From Bacteroidales bacterium MB20-C3-3 (GTDB lineage: Bacteria; Bacteroidota; Bacteroidia; Bacteroidales; UBA932): 64,000 bases of DNA. The position numbers and the translations under genes are program-made. This document shows positions 39,442 through 47,194 of the stretch, one piece after another. The stretch lies in contig CP141202.1 of the NCBI GenBank assembly GCA_035609245.1, forward strand, positions 1,488,001 through 1,552,000. The letters run 5' to 3'. The number at the start of each line of letters is the position of its first letter. The first letter of the stretch is position 1. The notes beneath the pieces were generated by a model that was not told where the DNA came from, made no database searches, and saw only the letters and a list, made by a program, of their open reading frames with translations.

Positions 39442-39856
39442 ATTTTTCCACCAGGTATGAAATATTCTCAGTTATTAGTTTTTTAAGGACCGTAAGGCTA
39501 ATGTCAGACAATTTCTTAATGTAGATACAGCCCTTACCCATTTTGAATGTGCCCAGCTCGAAAAGAAGCTCCTCCTGTTCAGGTGTGCCGGAAAAAATGT
39601 ATAATGAAATTGCTGCTTTACGAGGTGAAAAGCCTACCAGTGGCCAGTCTCCCTCTTGACGGCTTCTTTCTGATTTGTAGTGGTAGCTCCCAAATCCTAT
39701 CATTGAGGCACCCCACATTTTTGGCTTAAATCCGGTCCACTCCTCCATCAGAGCCAATAACTCAAAGGCATCTTTTTTCTTTTGTTCTGAATCGGCAGAA
39801 GCATTAATAAAATCAGCAACATTAGCTTCGTTTAGTTTTGTCTTTAATTCTGCCAT
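39434..39856 (-). CDS. DUF1801 (YdhG-like) protein
   Basis: The 140-residue protein shows the DUF1801 pattern. It has LMEEWTGFKPKMWGASMIGFGSYHY, then WPLVGFSPRKAAISLYIFSG, and a C-terminal KMGKGCIYIKKLSDI with a following helix. The family has an alpha/beta fold related to frataxin-like iron-binding proteins but no settled function. It overlaps the DUF5916 gene downstream by eight bases and follows the DUF2200 gene by 12 bases, placing all three in one transcript. Confidence 0.85.
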   Translation of the reverse strand: MAELKTKLNEANVADFINASADSEQKKKDAFELLALMEEWTGFKPKMWGASMIGFGSYHYKSERSRQEGDWPLVGFSPRKAAISLYIFSGTPEQEELLFELGTFKMGKGCIYIKKLSDISLTVLKKLITENISYLVEKYG

Positions 39857-39868
39857 AGTATTTTACAC

Positions 39869-40219
39869 TTATTTGCGTAGAATTTTATCCATTGTCTTAC
39901 CCTTTGCAAGTTCGTCAATTAATTTATCAAGATAGCGAATTTTTTGCATCAATCTATCCTGAATCTCTTCTACGCGATAACCACAAATTACCCCTGTAAT
40001 TTTTTGGGCATTTGGGTTTAGCTGAGGAGCATCTGTAAAGAATGTTTCAAAATTGGTTTTGTTGTCTAAAAGGTGTAGAAGGGACTCTTCTGTGTATCCG
40101 GTTAGCCAGAAGATAATTTGGTCTACCTCCTCCTTAGTGCGCCCCTTTTTCCCGGCCTTCTGGATGTAAAATGGATAGACATCAGCGAAGGGCATTTTGA
40201 AAATGCGTTTGTTGTCCAT
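39869..40219 (-). CDS. DUF2200 protein
   Basis: The 116-residue soluble protein matches the DUF2200 family pattern. Key parts are MPFADVYPFYIQKAGKKGRTKEEVDQIIFWLTGY, NFETFFTDAPQLNP and CGYRVEEIQDRLMQKIRYLDKLIDELAKGK. The function is unknown. Genes for DUF2200 and DUF1801 proteins, both small soluble families, are adjacent here (12 bases apart). hipA lies upstream on the same strand, 34 bases away, so transcription might read through. Confidence 0.85.
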   Translation of the reverse strand: MDNKRIFKMPFADVYPFYIQKAGKKGRTKEEVDQIIFWLTGYTEESLLHLLDNKTNFETFFTDAPQLNPNAQKITGVICGYRVEEIQDRLMQKIRYLDKLIDELAKGKTMDKILRK

Positions 40220-40253
40220 TATTTTGATAATTAGTTAGATTTTAATCTTGATT

Positions 40254-41516
40254 TCAATATCTGAAGGCACCGGAAACCAACTCTTGTTCGCTTCGCGGAA
40301 TTCCTGCCTCAGATGCGAATTGTTGCCACTTTGAAACGGCAGATTTTATTGCTGATAAAATTTCGGTTGCCTTAGCGGTTCCTAAACCAAAGTATTTAGC
40401 AATGCTAAGGGCTAACTCAAAATCAAGCGAATTGTCATCTTCCGTGATATTCAGTTTTAAACCCATTCCAGTCTCATCAGGATTAATATCATAAGCTGGA
40501 GAAAGCTCCCACCCCCCCTTGCCTGAAAGGATAAATCCATGATTTCTTAAATGATCATCACAATTTGATACAGCAATGTTTAGAACAATCCTGCGCCATA
40601 ATTGCTCCAGATTATAGTTAGTATTTTTACAATTTGAAGCAATCCACTGTGCGATTTCCAGATAGCTGACGCCATCTGCATAGCTTGCTCCGTCAGAATA
40701 ACCCAGCAGAGTCATTGCAGAAGCAAAGTGGATTCTTTTACCTGCTTCATTTCTGTCAAAGCGTTTTGTTAAAAATGTATGATGATTACTTCCAAATCTT
40801 TGAGCTTTACACTCAGACATAATTACTCCGCAATTTGCAGCTATTCTGGAAATAACATATTCCCATGCACCTGTGTTTTTTTCATCTTTACTACTTGGGA
40901 ATTTTGCAATCCATAATTGACCCTTTTCATCCAGAATATTTGCTTTAGGTCTTGCTCCTCCAAGAGAAGAGCCTGGTGCGAATAGCATATTAATCCATTT
41001 TATGTGCTCAGAAGAATAGATTTCATCATCGGTCTCAATATGCAGACTGGCGTATTCAAGCTCTCGTATAGAACTCCAAGGAGGGGTTGCCAAAGATTTG
41101 TGTTTATCCATGAAATCTCCTTCAGGAGAAGATTTAAACCGAAGTGCTCCCATTCTGTTTCCATCATAAACACCCATCAAATAGTCTGCTTCAGTTAAAG
41201 TACGAACAGTCCTATTTTCCAATCTGGCTAAAATGGCCTCTCTTCTGCGCATTAAATTGCGCCCCCATCTATCCGGAGCCGAATCAAGAAAGAGTCCGAA
41301 GTTGCTTTTGTCTGCTTTTAAATATTGTTTCCCGGAAAATTCAGATAAATCGGGGTCCAGGGATCGAAAACTAATGTTATTTATCCAGTTCTTATCGTTT
41401 TCATATGAAAAAACCTCTTTGCCCCTGATCACTTCACTATAAAGCACGCCCATAAAGACAGGTTCTTCTGACATAAACCAATCCATATAAACATATATTT
41501 CTTTATTCTGCGACAT
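40254..41516 (-). CDS. hipA: HipA-family serine/threonine kinase toxin
   Basis: The 420-residue protein is a complete HipA kinase. The N-terminal subdomain carries FLDSAPDRWGRNLMRRRE. SSLGGARPKANI forms the P-loop-like region, SDGASYADG lies in the hinge, the catalytic loop is NCDDHLRNHGFI near residue 317, and the metal-binding segment is SPAYDINPD. E. coli HipA phosphorylates glutamyl-tRNA synthetase and drives persistence; targets of other HipAs differ. It starts three bases after the stop of the HTH antitoxin gene, the usual hipBA order. Confidence 0.93.
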   Translation of the reverse strand: MSQNKEIYVYMDWFMSEEPVFMGVLYSEVIRGKEVFSYENDKNWINNISFRSLDPDLSEFSGKQYLKADKSNFGLFLDSAPDRWGRNLMRRREAILARLENRTVRTLTEADYLMGVYDGNRMGALRFKSSPEGDFMDKHKSLATPPWSSIRELEYASLHIETDDEIYSSEHIKWINMLFAPGSSLGGARPKANILDEKGQLWIAKFPSSKDEKNTGAWEYVISRIAANCGVIMSECKAQRFGSNHHTFLTKRFDRNEAGKRIHFASAMTLLGYSDGASYADGVSYLEIAQWIASNCKNTNYNLEQLWRRIVLNIAVSNCDDHLRNHGFILSGKGGWELSPAYDINPDETGMGLKLNITEDDNSLDFELALSIAKYFGLGTAKATEILSAIKSAVSKWQQFASEAGIPRSEQELVSGAFRY

Positions 41517-41519
41517 AAT

Positions 41520-41822
41520 TTATTTTTTAGAAGCCCTCTCTTTTACTGCGAAACGTGCATCTTGCAGTCTTCTCCCCAGTTCATCATCTTTTGCCACCAA
41601 GAGAAGATCTTTGTCCAAACCCAGAATCGCCAGAACTCTGAAATAATATCCAATAGCAACACCTTCGTCCCCTTTTTCAATTTTAATTAGAGTATTTCTG
41701 GAAATTGATGCACGCTCAGATATTTGCTCGGATGATAAATCTCTGCGCAATCTGGCGTATTTTATATTTTCTCCAAATTCAGCAAGAATTCTTGATTGTG
41801 CTGGTAGTAGAGGTCGTTTCAT
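41520..41822 (-). CDS. hipB: HipB-like XRE antitoxin
   Basis: The 100-residue DNA-binding protein has an XRE helix-turn-helix in FGENIKYARLRRDLSSEQISERASISRNTLIKIEKGD. A lysine-rich C-terminal tail follows. By family precedent it binds HipA and represses the operon. An inverted repeat overlapping a -7 promoter box lies directly upstream (41843-41868). The tight 3-base link to hipA supports stoichiometric co-production. Confidence 0.92.
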   Translation of the reverse strand: MKRPLLPAQSRILAEFGENIKYARLRRDLSSEQISERASISRNTLIKIEKGDEGVAIGYYFRVLAILGLDKDLLLVAKDDELGRRLQDARFAVKERASKK

Positions 41823-41842
41823 TTAGATAATGTTTACAATAA

Positions 41843-41868
41843 TGAACAAATATATATAAAAATGTTCA
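41843..41868 (-). promoter_or_regulatory. hipBA promoter and operator
   Basis: TGAACA at 41843-41848 and TGTTCA at 41863-41868 form an inverted repeat 14 bases apart, 20 bases before hipB. The minus-strand -7 box TATATTTG (complement of 41847-41854) lies between the arms. HipB binding here would block the promoter, fitting autoregulation. Confidence 0.55.
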
Positions 41869-41891
41869 AAATAATACACATTATGCGGATA

Positions 41892-42045
41892 TTATTTCTC
41901 TTTGCCGTAGAATGAGAGGCCTATTTTTGGTTCGATACTTATTCTGTTATTTGGAGTGGCAGAGTCTTCAAAAATCAATGTGTAACCTGCATTCATTGAG
42001 ACAAACAAAAAACTCTGAGGTGAAGGCAGGTTCAGGAAATTTCAG
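41892..42045 (-). pseudogene. relic of an outer-membrane barrel gene
   Basis: A minus-strand frame of about 50 codons without a start reads VSMNAGYTLIFEDSA then RISIEPKIGLSFYGKEK and stops. This closely matches the middle of the 162-residue barrel protein at 47195-47683 (SVNAGYTINFESS and KISLQPKLGLSFYGKQK), but lacks both the signal peptide and the last strands. It overlaps the 3' end of the threonylcarbamoyl-AMP synthase gene by a few bases. It is best seen as the surviving core of a decayed paralogue. Confidence 0.75.
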
Positions 42046-43000
42046 GAGAACTGTAACCCCGCCAGTCATATTCGGCCTTGCGGAGTCTGTCCATAATTGC
42101 GATACCTATCCCTTCTGAAGGAACCGGTTCTGCAATGATAAGCTCAATCTGAGGATCGTCTTCAAATGAGTGCATGGCTTCAAACATGTTCACCGCGTAG
42201 TCCTTAAGATCCATTGTCTGAGAGACTCTTATAACTTTAAGGTATCCGCTTTCGAGCTTCCCGGAAAATGAGATAAGGCCGGCTTTGGATTTATCAATAT
42301 GAGATAGCTCTGTATCTGCTATCAGAAGCATTTTTCTTGGGCTGTAGTGGGATTTTAACATCCCCGGGGCCGAAAGCTTCTCTATCTCTGAGCTGCCGTC
42401 AAATGGCACAACCTTTTCCAGCTCCTCTTTTGTGATGATTCCGTTTCGCAGAATCTGGAAGCCCTTGTCTGTGAGGCGGATTATTGTCGATTCAATACCA
42501 ACGGTTGTTTTTCCGCCGTCAAGGATATAATCTACATTTGGAAGCTGCTTCTGAACGTGGGCTGCTGTTGTTGGGCTGATGCGCCCGAATTTGTTTGCGC
42601 TTGGGGCTGCTATGGGGCAGTTTGACCTGGTTATTAGCTCAAGGGCAATGTCGTTTTTTGGCATTCTTACGCCTACTGTTGGCAGGCCTGAGGTCACAAG
42701 ATCGGGAACTATGCTGCTTTTTGGGAGAACCATAGTAAGCGGCCCGGGCCAGAATTTCTCTGCCAGTTTGTAAACTCTTTCATCGATATTGGCAGCAACT
42801 GCTTCCAGCTGGGCCATGGTAGAAATATGCACAATGAGCGGGTCAAATGTTGGGCGCTCCTTTAGCTCAAATATCTTTGCCACCGCCAGCGGGTTTAAGG
42901 CGTTCGCGCCAAGCCCGTAAACTGTTTCAGTAGGAAAGGCTACAAGCTTACCCTCCTGAATACATTTTGCGGCAAATTCTATGTTATTTGTACTTTTCAT
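42032..43000 (-). CDS. L-threonylcarbamoyladenylate synthase, Sua5 type
   Basis: The 322-residue enzyme makes threonylcarbamoyl-AMP for the t6A modification of ANN-decoding tRNAs. The YrdC domain shows CIQEGKLVAFPTETVYGLGANA, KIFELKERPTFDPLIVHI, GPLTMVLPKS and CPIAAPSANKFGRISPTTA. The C-terminal Sua5 domain starts around APGMLKSHYSPRKMLLIA and is complete, so this is the two-domain Sua5 form rather than the short TsaC form. It stands alone, with the barrel relic directly downstream. Confidence 0.94.
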   Translation of the reverse strand: MKSTNNIEFAAKCIQEGKLVAFPTETVYGLGANALNPLAVAKIFELKERPTFDPLIVHISTMAQLEAVAANIDERVYKLAEKFWPGPLTMVLPKSSIVPDLVTSGLPTVGVRMPKNDIALELITRSNCPIAAPSANKFGRISPTTAAHVQKQLPNVDYILDGGKTTVGIESTIIRLTDKGFQILRNGIITKEELEKVVPFDGSSEIEKLSAPGMLKSHYSPRKMLLIADTELSHIDKSKAGLISFSGKLESGYLKVIRVSQTMDLKDYAVNMFEAMHSFEDDPQIELIIAEPVPSEGIGIAIMDRLRKAEYDWRGYSSPEIS

Positions 43001-43047
43001 CTTTCCTGTGTCTGATAAAATATCGCCGCAAAGATAGTGAGATAAAT

Positions 43048-43469
43048 TTAATGAGGTTTTCTGTAAAAGTCGTTCAGTGAGTTTGTGTAGTAGCTGTAGT
43101 TGATTTTGCTGCTGCGCTGGAATATGCGGGGCTCTTTGTGACCAACCGGAACTAAGGTTAGTTTGCTCATTCCGTTAATCCTCATGAATTCTTCAGAGTT
43201 CATAGTCTTCTGATCGAAGAGGATATCGAAATAAAAGAGGTACTTTCCAATCCATTTTATATAGTTTTCTGAGTCCTCTTTGCCCAACTCGCCCTCTTTG
43301 TTTATAAGTTTGAGATTTGGATCTTTAGAGTATATGGCTTTTTGGAACTCTACCCCGGTGAGAGGGGTTCCGTTAAGGGTGGGCATGATATTGAACTGAG
43401 GGTCTATGTAAATCCACTTTCCAAAACTACTGCAATTAAACTGATGATTACTACGGCTGCCTTTTTCAT
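43048..43469 (-). pseudogene. small exported protein gene with an apparent frameshift
   Basis: From the ATG at 43469 the frame gives MKKAAVVIISLIAVVLESGFT and stops, that is, a signal-peptide start. The downstream frame is open without a stop through NCSSFGKWIYIDPQFNIMPT and on to residue ...YYTNSLNDFYRKPH at 43048. Joining them with a one-base shift near 43425-43435 would give a secreted or lipoprotein-like product of about 140 residues. Alternatively translation starts at MPTLNGTPLTG (43386), yielding a 112-residue cytosolic protein. I do not recognise the family. The break may be real decay, a sequencing error or recoding. Confidence 0.5.
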
Positions 43470-43554
43470 ATAGTGAGGGTTAATTTAGGTGATTTTTCAA
43501 AGATATGAAAACTTTATTTTAGCCAAGAGAGTGCTTGCGGATTTTAGTGAAAAT

Positions 43555-43611
43555 ATAAAGTTATACTTTAGATATTCATGTTAAAATAAAGTTACACTTT
43601 AGATATTCATG
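43555..43611 (+). repeat. two 26-bp direct repeats before the DUF4143 ATPase gene
   Basis: The units 43555-43580 and 43586-43611 are identical except for one T/C change and are spaced 31 bases apart. Each contains AAAGTTAYACTTT, itself an inverted repeat (AAAGT/ACTTT), then AGATATTCATG. They end 54 bases before the ATPase start and look like tandem operator sites. Confidence 0.7.
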
Positions 43612-43665
43612 AAAAATTTTATATATTTACTCTCAAAATAATATCTCTTAAAAAATTATCTCGTT

Positions 43666-44805
43666 ATGTTTTCTCGTAAAATTAATCTTCAAGATGCAGA
43701 AAATGAGAGTATTTTTCTGTGGGGAGCCAGACAAACCGGGAAAAGTACGTTATTGCAACTCCTTTTTCCCAATACCAGATATATTGACTTACTAAAATCG
43801 GACGAATTTGAACGATATAATCGTCGTGCATCACTTTTGCGTGAGGAGCTAAGTTTGCTCCAGGAAAACGAGCTTATTATAATTGACGAAATACAGAAGA
43901 TTCCTGAATTACTCGATGAGGTGCAATGGTTAATGACCAATAAAAATCACCGGTTTATCTTAAGCGGCTCGAGTGCACGCAAGCTGAGGCGAAGCGGTGT
44001 AAACTTGCTGGGAGGCAGAGCCATCCGCAAACATTTATATCCTTTTGTAAGTGCCGAGATTCCTGATTTTGATCTGATAAAAGCTTGCAACAATGGTATG
44101 ATGCCAAGGCATTATCTGGTGGATGATGCAGGTAAGCGTATTCATGCATATGTGGGTGATTATTTGCAACAAGAAATCAAAGCAGAAGCTCTAACCCGAA
44201 ACTTGAAAACATTTTCTCGTTTTATGGAAATTGCGGCCTTGAGCAATGGAGAAGTAGTTAATTACAATAATATTGCATCTGAATGCGGTGTAAGTGCTCC
44301 AACTGTAAAAGAGTATTTTTCTATCCTGGAGGAGACTCTTATCGGTTATACTATTCCGGCTTTTACCAAAAATGTAAAACGCAGAGTTATTCAATCGCCA
44401 AAATTTTACTATTTTGATGTAGGTATTGTTAATTTTCTACTTAGAAGAAGATCTCTTTTACCTGGTTCTGCTGAATTTGGACATGCATTTGAGCACTTAA
44501 TTATGCAGGAATTAATTGCTTATATCGGGTATTCAGAATCACAGCATTCATTGTCATATTGGCGTACAACTTCTGGATACGAAGTTGATGCAATAATTGG
44601 TAATGCCAATGTTGCCATCGAAATTAAATCTACAGAAGAGGTGCATTCTCATCATACGCGAGGTTTGAAGGCTTTCTCAGAGGAGTTTCCAAATTCCCGC
44701 CTGATTATTGTTTCTATGGACAAGTATCCCCGCAGAATGAATGAAATTGATGTTATTCCTGCTCAGCATTTCTTGAAAATGTTGTGGAACGGGGAGCTGT
44801 TTTAA
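43666..44805 (+). CDS. AAA ATPase with DUF4143 domain
   Basis: The 379-residue protein starts with an AAA_14 ATPase domain (Walker A WGARQTGKSTLLQLLFP, Walker B ELIIIDEIQKIPELL, sensor RFILSGSSARKLRR). It then has a winged-helix segment (ASECGVSAPTVKEYFSILEETLI) and the C-terminal DUF4143 nuclease-like domain with YEVDAIIGNANVAIEIKS. Such genes are abundant and mobile in Bacteroidetes, often in multiple copies; their role is unknown. It is monocistronic and preceded by two direct repeats that may regulate it. Confidence 0.9.
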   Translation: MFSRKINLQDAENESIFLWGARQTGKSTLLQLLFPNTRYIDLLKSDEFERYNRRASLLREELSLLQENELIIIDEIQKIPELLDEVQWLMTNKNHRFILSGSSARKLRRSGVNLLGGRAIRKHLYPFVSAEIPDFDLIKACNNGMMPRHYLVDDAGKRIHAYVGDYLQQEIKAEALTRNLKTFSRFMEIAALSNGEVVNYNNIASECGVSAPTVKEYFSILEETLIGYTIPAFTKNVKRRVIQSPKFYYFDVGIVNFLLRRRSLLPGSAEFGHAFEHLIMQELIAYIGYSESQHSLSYWRTTSGYEVDAIIGNANVAIEIKSTEEVHSHHTRGLKAFSEEFPNSRLIIVSMDKYPRRMNEIDVIPAQHFLKMLWNGELF

Positions 44806-44840
44806 TTAAGTTGCGGTTGGCAAGGAGGAATGCAGCCGGG

Positions 44841-45560
44841 TTAATCTAGAAAGCCTGTTCCAAAAGGACTTTTCGCGTCAGGAGAGTAGTCTCGATAAAA
44901 TCCGATTCGTTTGTTAGAATTTTGTGAACTTAATGATCCAGTTCCAAAACTGCCACTGAAACCATCATTACAAATAACTTCGCAGTCAAGATTAACTAAT
45001 AAGTTGTGAACATTAAACTCAATCTTCTTATAATGGATAACAATTCCAATTTTCTCCAATTCTCTTTTAATTTTTATCAGACTGTCAAGGTTCAGACTGT
45101 GAGTAAAAGCAACCTCAACTCTTTTGACTGAATTATTGTTCACCTCAATTGAAAGACTTTTTCTGTTTTTAAATTTTTCTGATTGGTCTTCTGCATTAAG
45201 GAAATTCACACATAATAAAGTGATTAGGAGAAGAGTTGCTGTTAAAATAGAGATTTTTCTCATTGCGTTAGTTTTAAAATTAAACAAATCATTCACATAC
45301 CATAAAATGGGATGTTTATCTATGTTTGAATTTTGTTTCTCAGATTTAACTTCATTACCGGTATTAGAAGATTCAAAAAACTCAAAACCAATCGTTTCGG
45401 AAATTATTTTTATAGTGTAGACCCTAGGCTCAACTAAACCAGATTCAATGCGTTGAATTGTACGGATAGTAATCCCGCACTTCTCAGCAACCTCTTCTTG
45501 AGTTAATCCTTTGGCTTTTCTGACCTCGAGTAATTTTTTTCCAAACGCTTGTTTTTCCAT
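44841..45560 (-). CDS. membrane-anchored XRE regulator with extracytoplasmic domain
   Basis: The 239-residue protein joins three parts. An XRE helix-turn-helix occupies residues about 7-62 (LLEVRKAKGLTQEEVAEKCGITIRTIQRIESG). A transmembrane helix spans about 101-120 (ISILTATLLLITLLCVNFL). A C-terminal domain of about 110 residues should lie outside the cytoplasm and contains VEVAFTHSLNLDSLIKIKRELEKIG and a GFYRDYSPDAKSPFGTGFLD ending. The tail resembles extracytoplasmic segments I recall from BlaR1-like Bacteroidetes proteins, but this is weak. The design suggests a one-component transmembrane sensor. It is convergent with the DUF4143 gene and stands alone. Confidence 0.75.
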   Translation of the reverse strand: MEKQAFGKKLLEVRKAKGLTQEEVAEKCGITIRTIQRIESGLVEPRVYTIKIISETIGFEFFESSNTGNEVKSEKQNSNIDKHPILWYVNDLFNFKTNAMRKISILTATLLLITLLCVNFLNAEDQSEKFKNRKSLSIEVNNNSVKRVEVAFTHSLNLDSLIKIKRELEKIGIVIHYKKIEFNVHNLLVNLDCEVICNDGFSGSFGTGSLSSQNSNKRIGFYRDYSPDAKSPFGTGFLD

Positions 45561-45668
45561 TCAAGCTAAGATTTAATTCAAAGTTATGTTTAACCTAAAA
45601 CTCAACCAATGATTAGGACGGTATTTTATATGACATTCTTACGACAAGAATGGTTATTAGACACAGTG

Positions 45669-46088
45669 TTATTTAGAAATATTAGGAAATGCCTTGATTA
45701 GTTGGTCTTTAACAAGTAGTCCGATAGCGTGTCTTGAACCTGAATATCCATAAAATGCATTTGATGTTCCGGTTACCCATTTTGACTCAAAAAGGGTTGA
45801 AGAGGTTTGATTATCTATAATATCCAACTTCCCTCTTCTGTTACCAATTTTCTTTTCAATTATTCTGAGTTTAAATGTGAAGTCTGCTGATTCTTTTGAT
45901 TCGGAAATTACCAGGGAAGTTTTTCCGATTATGTACTCTTTCAGCATAGCGATGGCATTATCTCCATCTACATTTACTTCGTTTTGAGTCTGTTCAAATG
46001 TCATAAACACCTTTGAGTCTGGTTTTAACTGAGCGAAAGTTATTAGTGAGGAGAAGGTGAGCAGTAGTAGGAGTGTTAGTGATTTCAT
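45669..46088 (-). CDS. small exported protein of unknown function
   Basis: The 139-residue product begins with a signal peptide (MKSLTLLLLLTFSSLITFAQ). The start at 46088 is chosen over a longer frame because it begins the signal peptide. The mature part is rich in charged beta-strand-like segments (DFTFKLRIIEKKIGNRRGKLDIIDNQTSS, FYGYSGSRHAIGLLVKDQLIKAF). I do not recognise the family. It stands alone; the upstream side faces a GC-rich block and a large inverted repeat. Confidence 0.65.
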   Translation of the reverse strand: MKSLTLLLLLTFSSLITFAQLKPDSKVFMTFEQTQNEVNVDGDNAIAMLKEYIIGKTSLVISESKESADFTFKLRIIEKKIGNRRGKLDIIDNQTSSTLFESKWVTGTSNAFYGYSGSRHAIGLLVKDQLIKAFPNISK

Positions 46089-46181
46089 GAGTGAGGGTTT
46101 TAATTGGTTGGATATCAAAGGTAATAAATAATACAAAGTTCAGACAATAATTCACCGAGAAATCTTAAGACCAGTATGGCT

Positions 46182-46236
46182 GTGCGAGCCCGGGCGGGAG
46201 GCCGACGGCGGGTGGCGGGCGCGGCAGCGCGGCAGC
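46182..46236. other. GC-rich block
   Basis: About 47 of 54 bases here are G or C, in a segment otherwise near 35-40 percent GC. It is made of GGCGGG/GCGGCA-type runs, holds no recognisable gene, and abuts the left arm of the inverted repeat at 46233. Confidence 0.7.
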
Positions 46237-46378
46237 ACTTTGCCACAGTTTTTGGCAAGTTATTGTTATCCTTGCTCTTACTAAGAGCATTTTTTGATAA
46301 TCTCTATGCTTCTCAAAAAAATGATTTCATTAAACAGTTCTATATCTGACACTTGCCAAAAACTGTGGCAAGGTGCTG
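46233..46378. repeat. 28-bp inverted repeat enclosing 90 bp
   Basis: Arms 46233-46260 and 46351-46378 are complementary over 28 bases with one mismatch, with core TTGCCACAGTTTTTGGCAAG. The 90-base interior is AT-rich and contains its own terminator-like hairpin (46273-46295). The right arm provides the first codons of the truncated CPBP gene. Size and shape fit a MITE-like element, though no clear target duplication is seen. Confidence 0.8.
46273..46295 (+). terminator. hairpin inside the inverted-repeat element
   Basis: TGCTCTT ACT AAGAGCA followed by TTTTTT is a perfect small intrinsic terminator on the plus strand. No plus-strand gene precedes it, so it may end a short non-coding transcript. 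Confidence 0.6.
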
Positions 46379-47003
46379 TAGGCGTTTTGACTTGTTGACT
46401 AAGGCTATTGCTAAGAATTTAACCATTGGGATCTTGATAGGAGCAATGTATTTTGTAGTTATTGCCGGAATCCTGACCATATTTGGAAGCTATAGTGCTC
46501 AATACGCTTCGCCACACTGGTCATACATTACACTGAATCTGTTTTTATACTTTCTGGTAGCATGTGGAGAAGAAGTAACATTCAGAGGAATAATCTTCAG
46601 AATGATTGATGAAAGATTTGGCATTTGGTGGGCCCTTGGAGTATCAGCCCTATTATTTGGATTCGTCCATATATTTCAGCCGAATGCAAGCGTTTGGAGT
46701 TCAATTGCAATTGCCATTGAAGCTGGTGTGCTGCTTGGTGCTGCTTTCAAATTTTCTGGATCTTTATGGTTACCAATAGGTATTCACTGGGCATGGAATT
46801 TTACTCAGGGTAATGTATTTGGATTCTCTGTTTCTGGCACAGATAAAGGAGAAAGCATACTCAACTCAGTGGTTAAAGGACCAGATCTTGTTACAGGAGG
46901 TGATTTTGGCCCAGAGGCTTCTGTAGTTGCAGTTGCTCTTGGAACATTGCTTTCAGCTATATTTATCTGGCAATATCAAAGAAGAAGACAGGCTCTCAAT
47001 TGA
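46353..47003 (+). pseudogene. 5'-truncated CPBP intramembrane protease
   Basis: The frame encodes about 200 residues of a CPBP (CAAX-protease/bacteriocin-processing) membrane protease. It includes the catalytic motifs EEVTFRG, FGFVHIF and IHWAWNF and about five transmembrane helices. The family normally has roughly 80-100 further N-terminal residues. Here the first 10-12 codons (PKTVARCC) come from the inverted-repeat arm, the only start at the left end is a TTG, and a stop lies two codons upstream. The 5' end has therefore probably been replaced by the repeat element. All three catalytic motifs survive, so residual expression cannot be excluded. Confidence 0.75.
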
Positions 47004-47070
47004 TTTTTGAGTTATTTCCGTAAGTCGCTTATTCATAAAAGTATAGAGAGATAATCAAGGGGCGGGCTGC

Positions 47071-47101
47071 GTTCGTCCCACGCACACCTGTGGGAATGTT
47101 T
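47071..47101. repeat. GTCCCAC-type intergenic repeat, copy 1
   Basis: This 31-base segment (GTTCGTCCCACGCACACCTG...) matches 48606-48636 at 27 of 31 positions. It also matches an inverted 22-base copy at 48489-48510. All three copies are intergenic. Confidence 0.6.
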
Positions 47102-47115
47102 GTATTCAAAACATC

Positions 47116-47190
47116 TCATAAAGTGTCATAAAGTATCATAAAGACTCATAGAGATTCACTGTTTTGGTCCCGTTTTTTTGAAAGCGGGAC
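47116..47190 (-). repeat. 10-bp phased repeat array plus hairpin, copy 1
   Basis: Four tandem 10-base units of TCATARAGNN (47116-47155) are followed by TCACTGTTTTG. A GTCCCG/CGGGAC hairpin (47167-47172 with 47185-47190) ends just before the stop of the barrel gene at 47195. A second copy of the same composite lies at 49022-49150, again directly 3' of a minus-strand gene. Confidence 0.75.
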
Positions 47191-47194
47191 TCAG

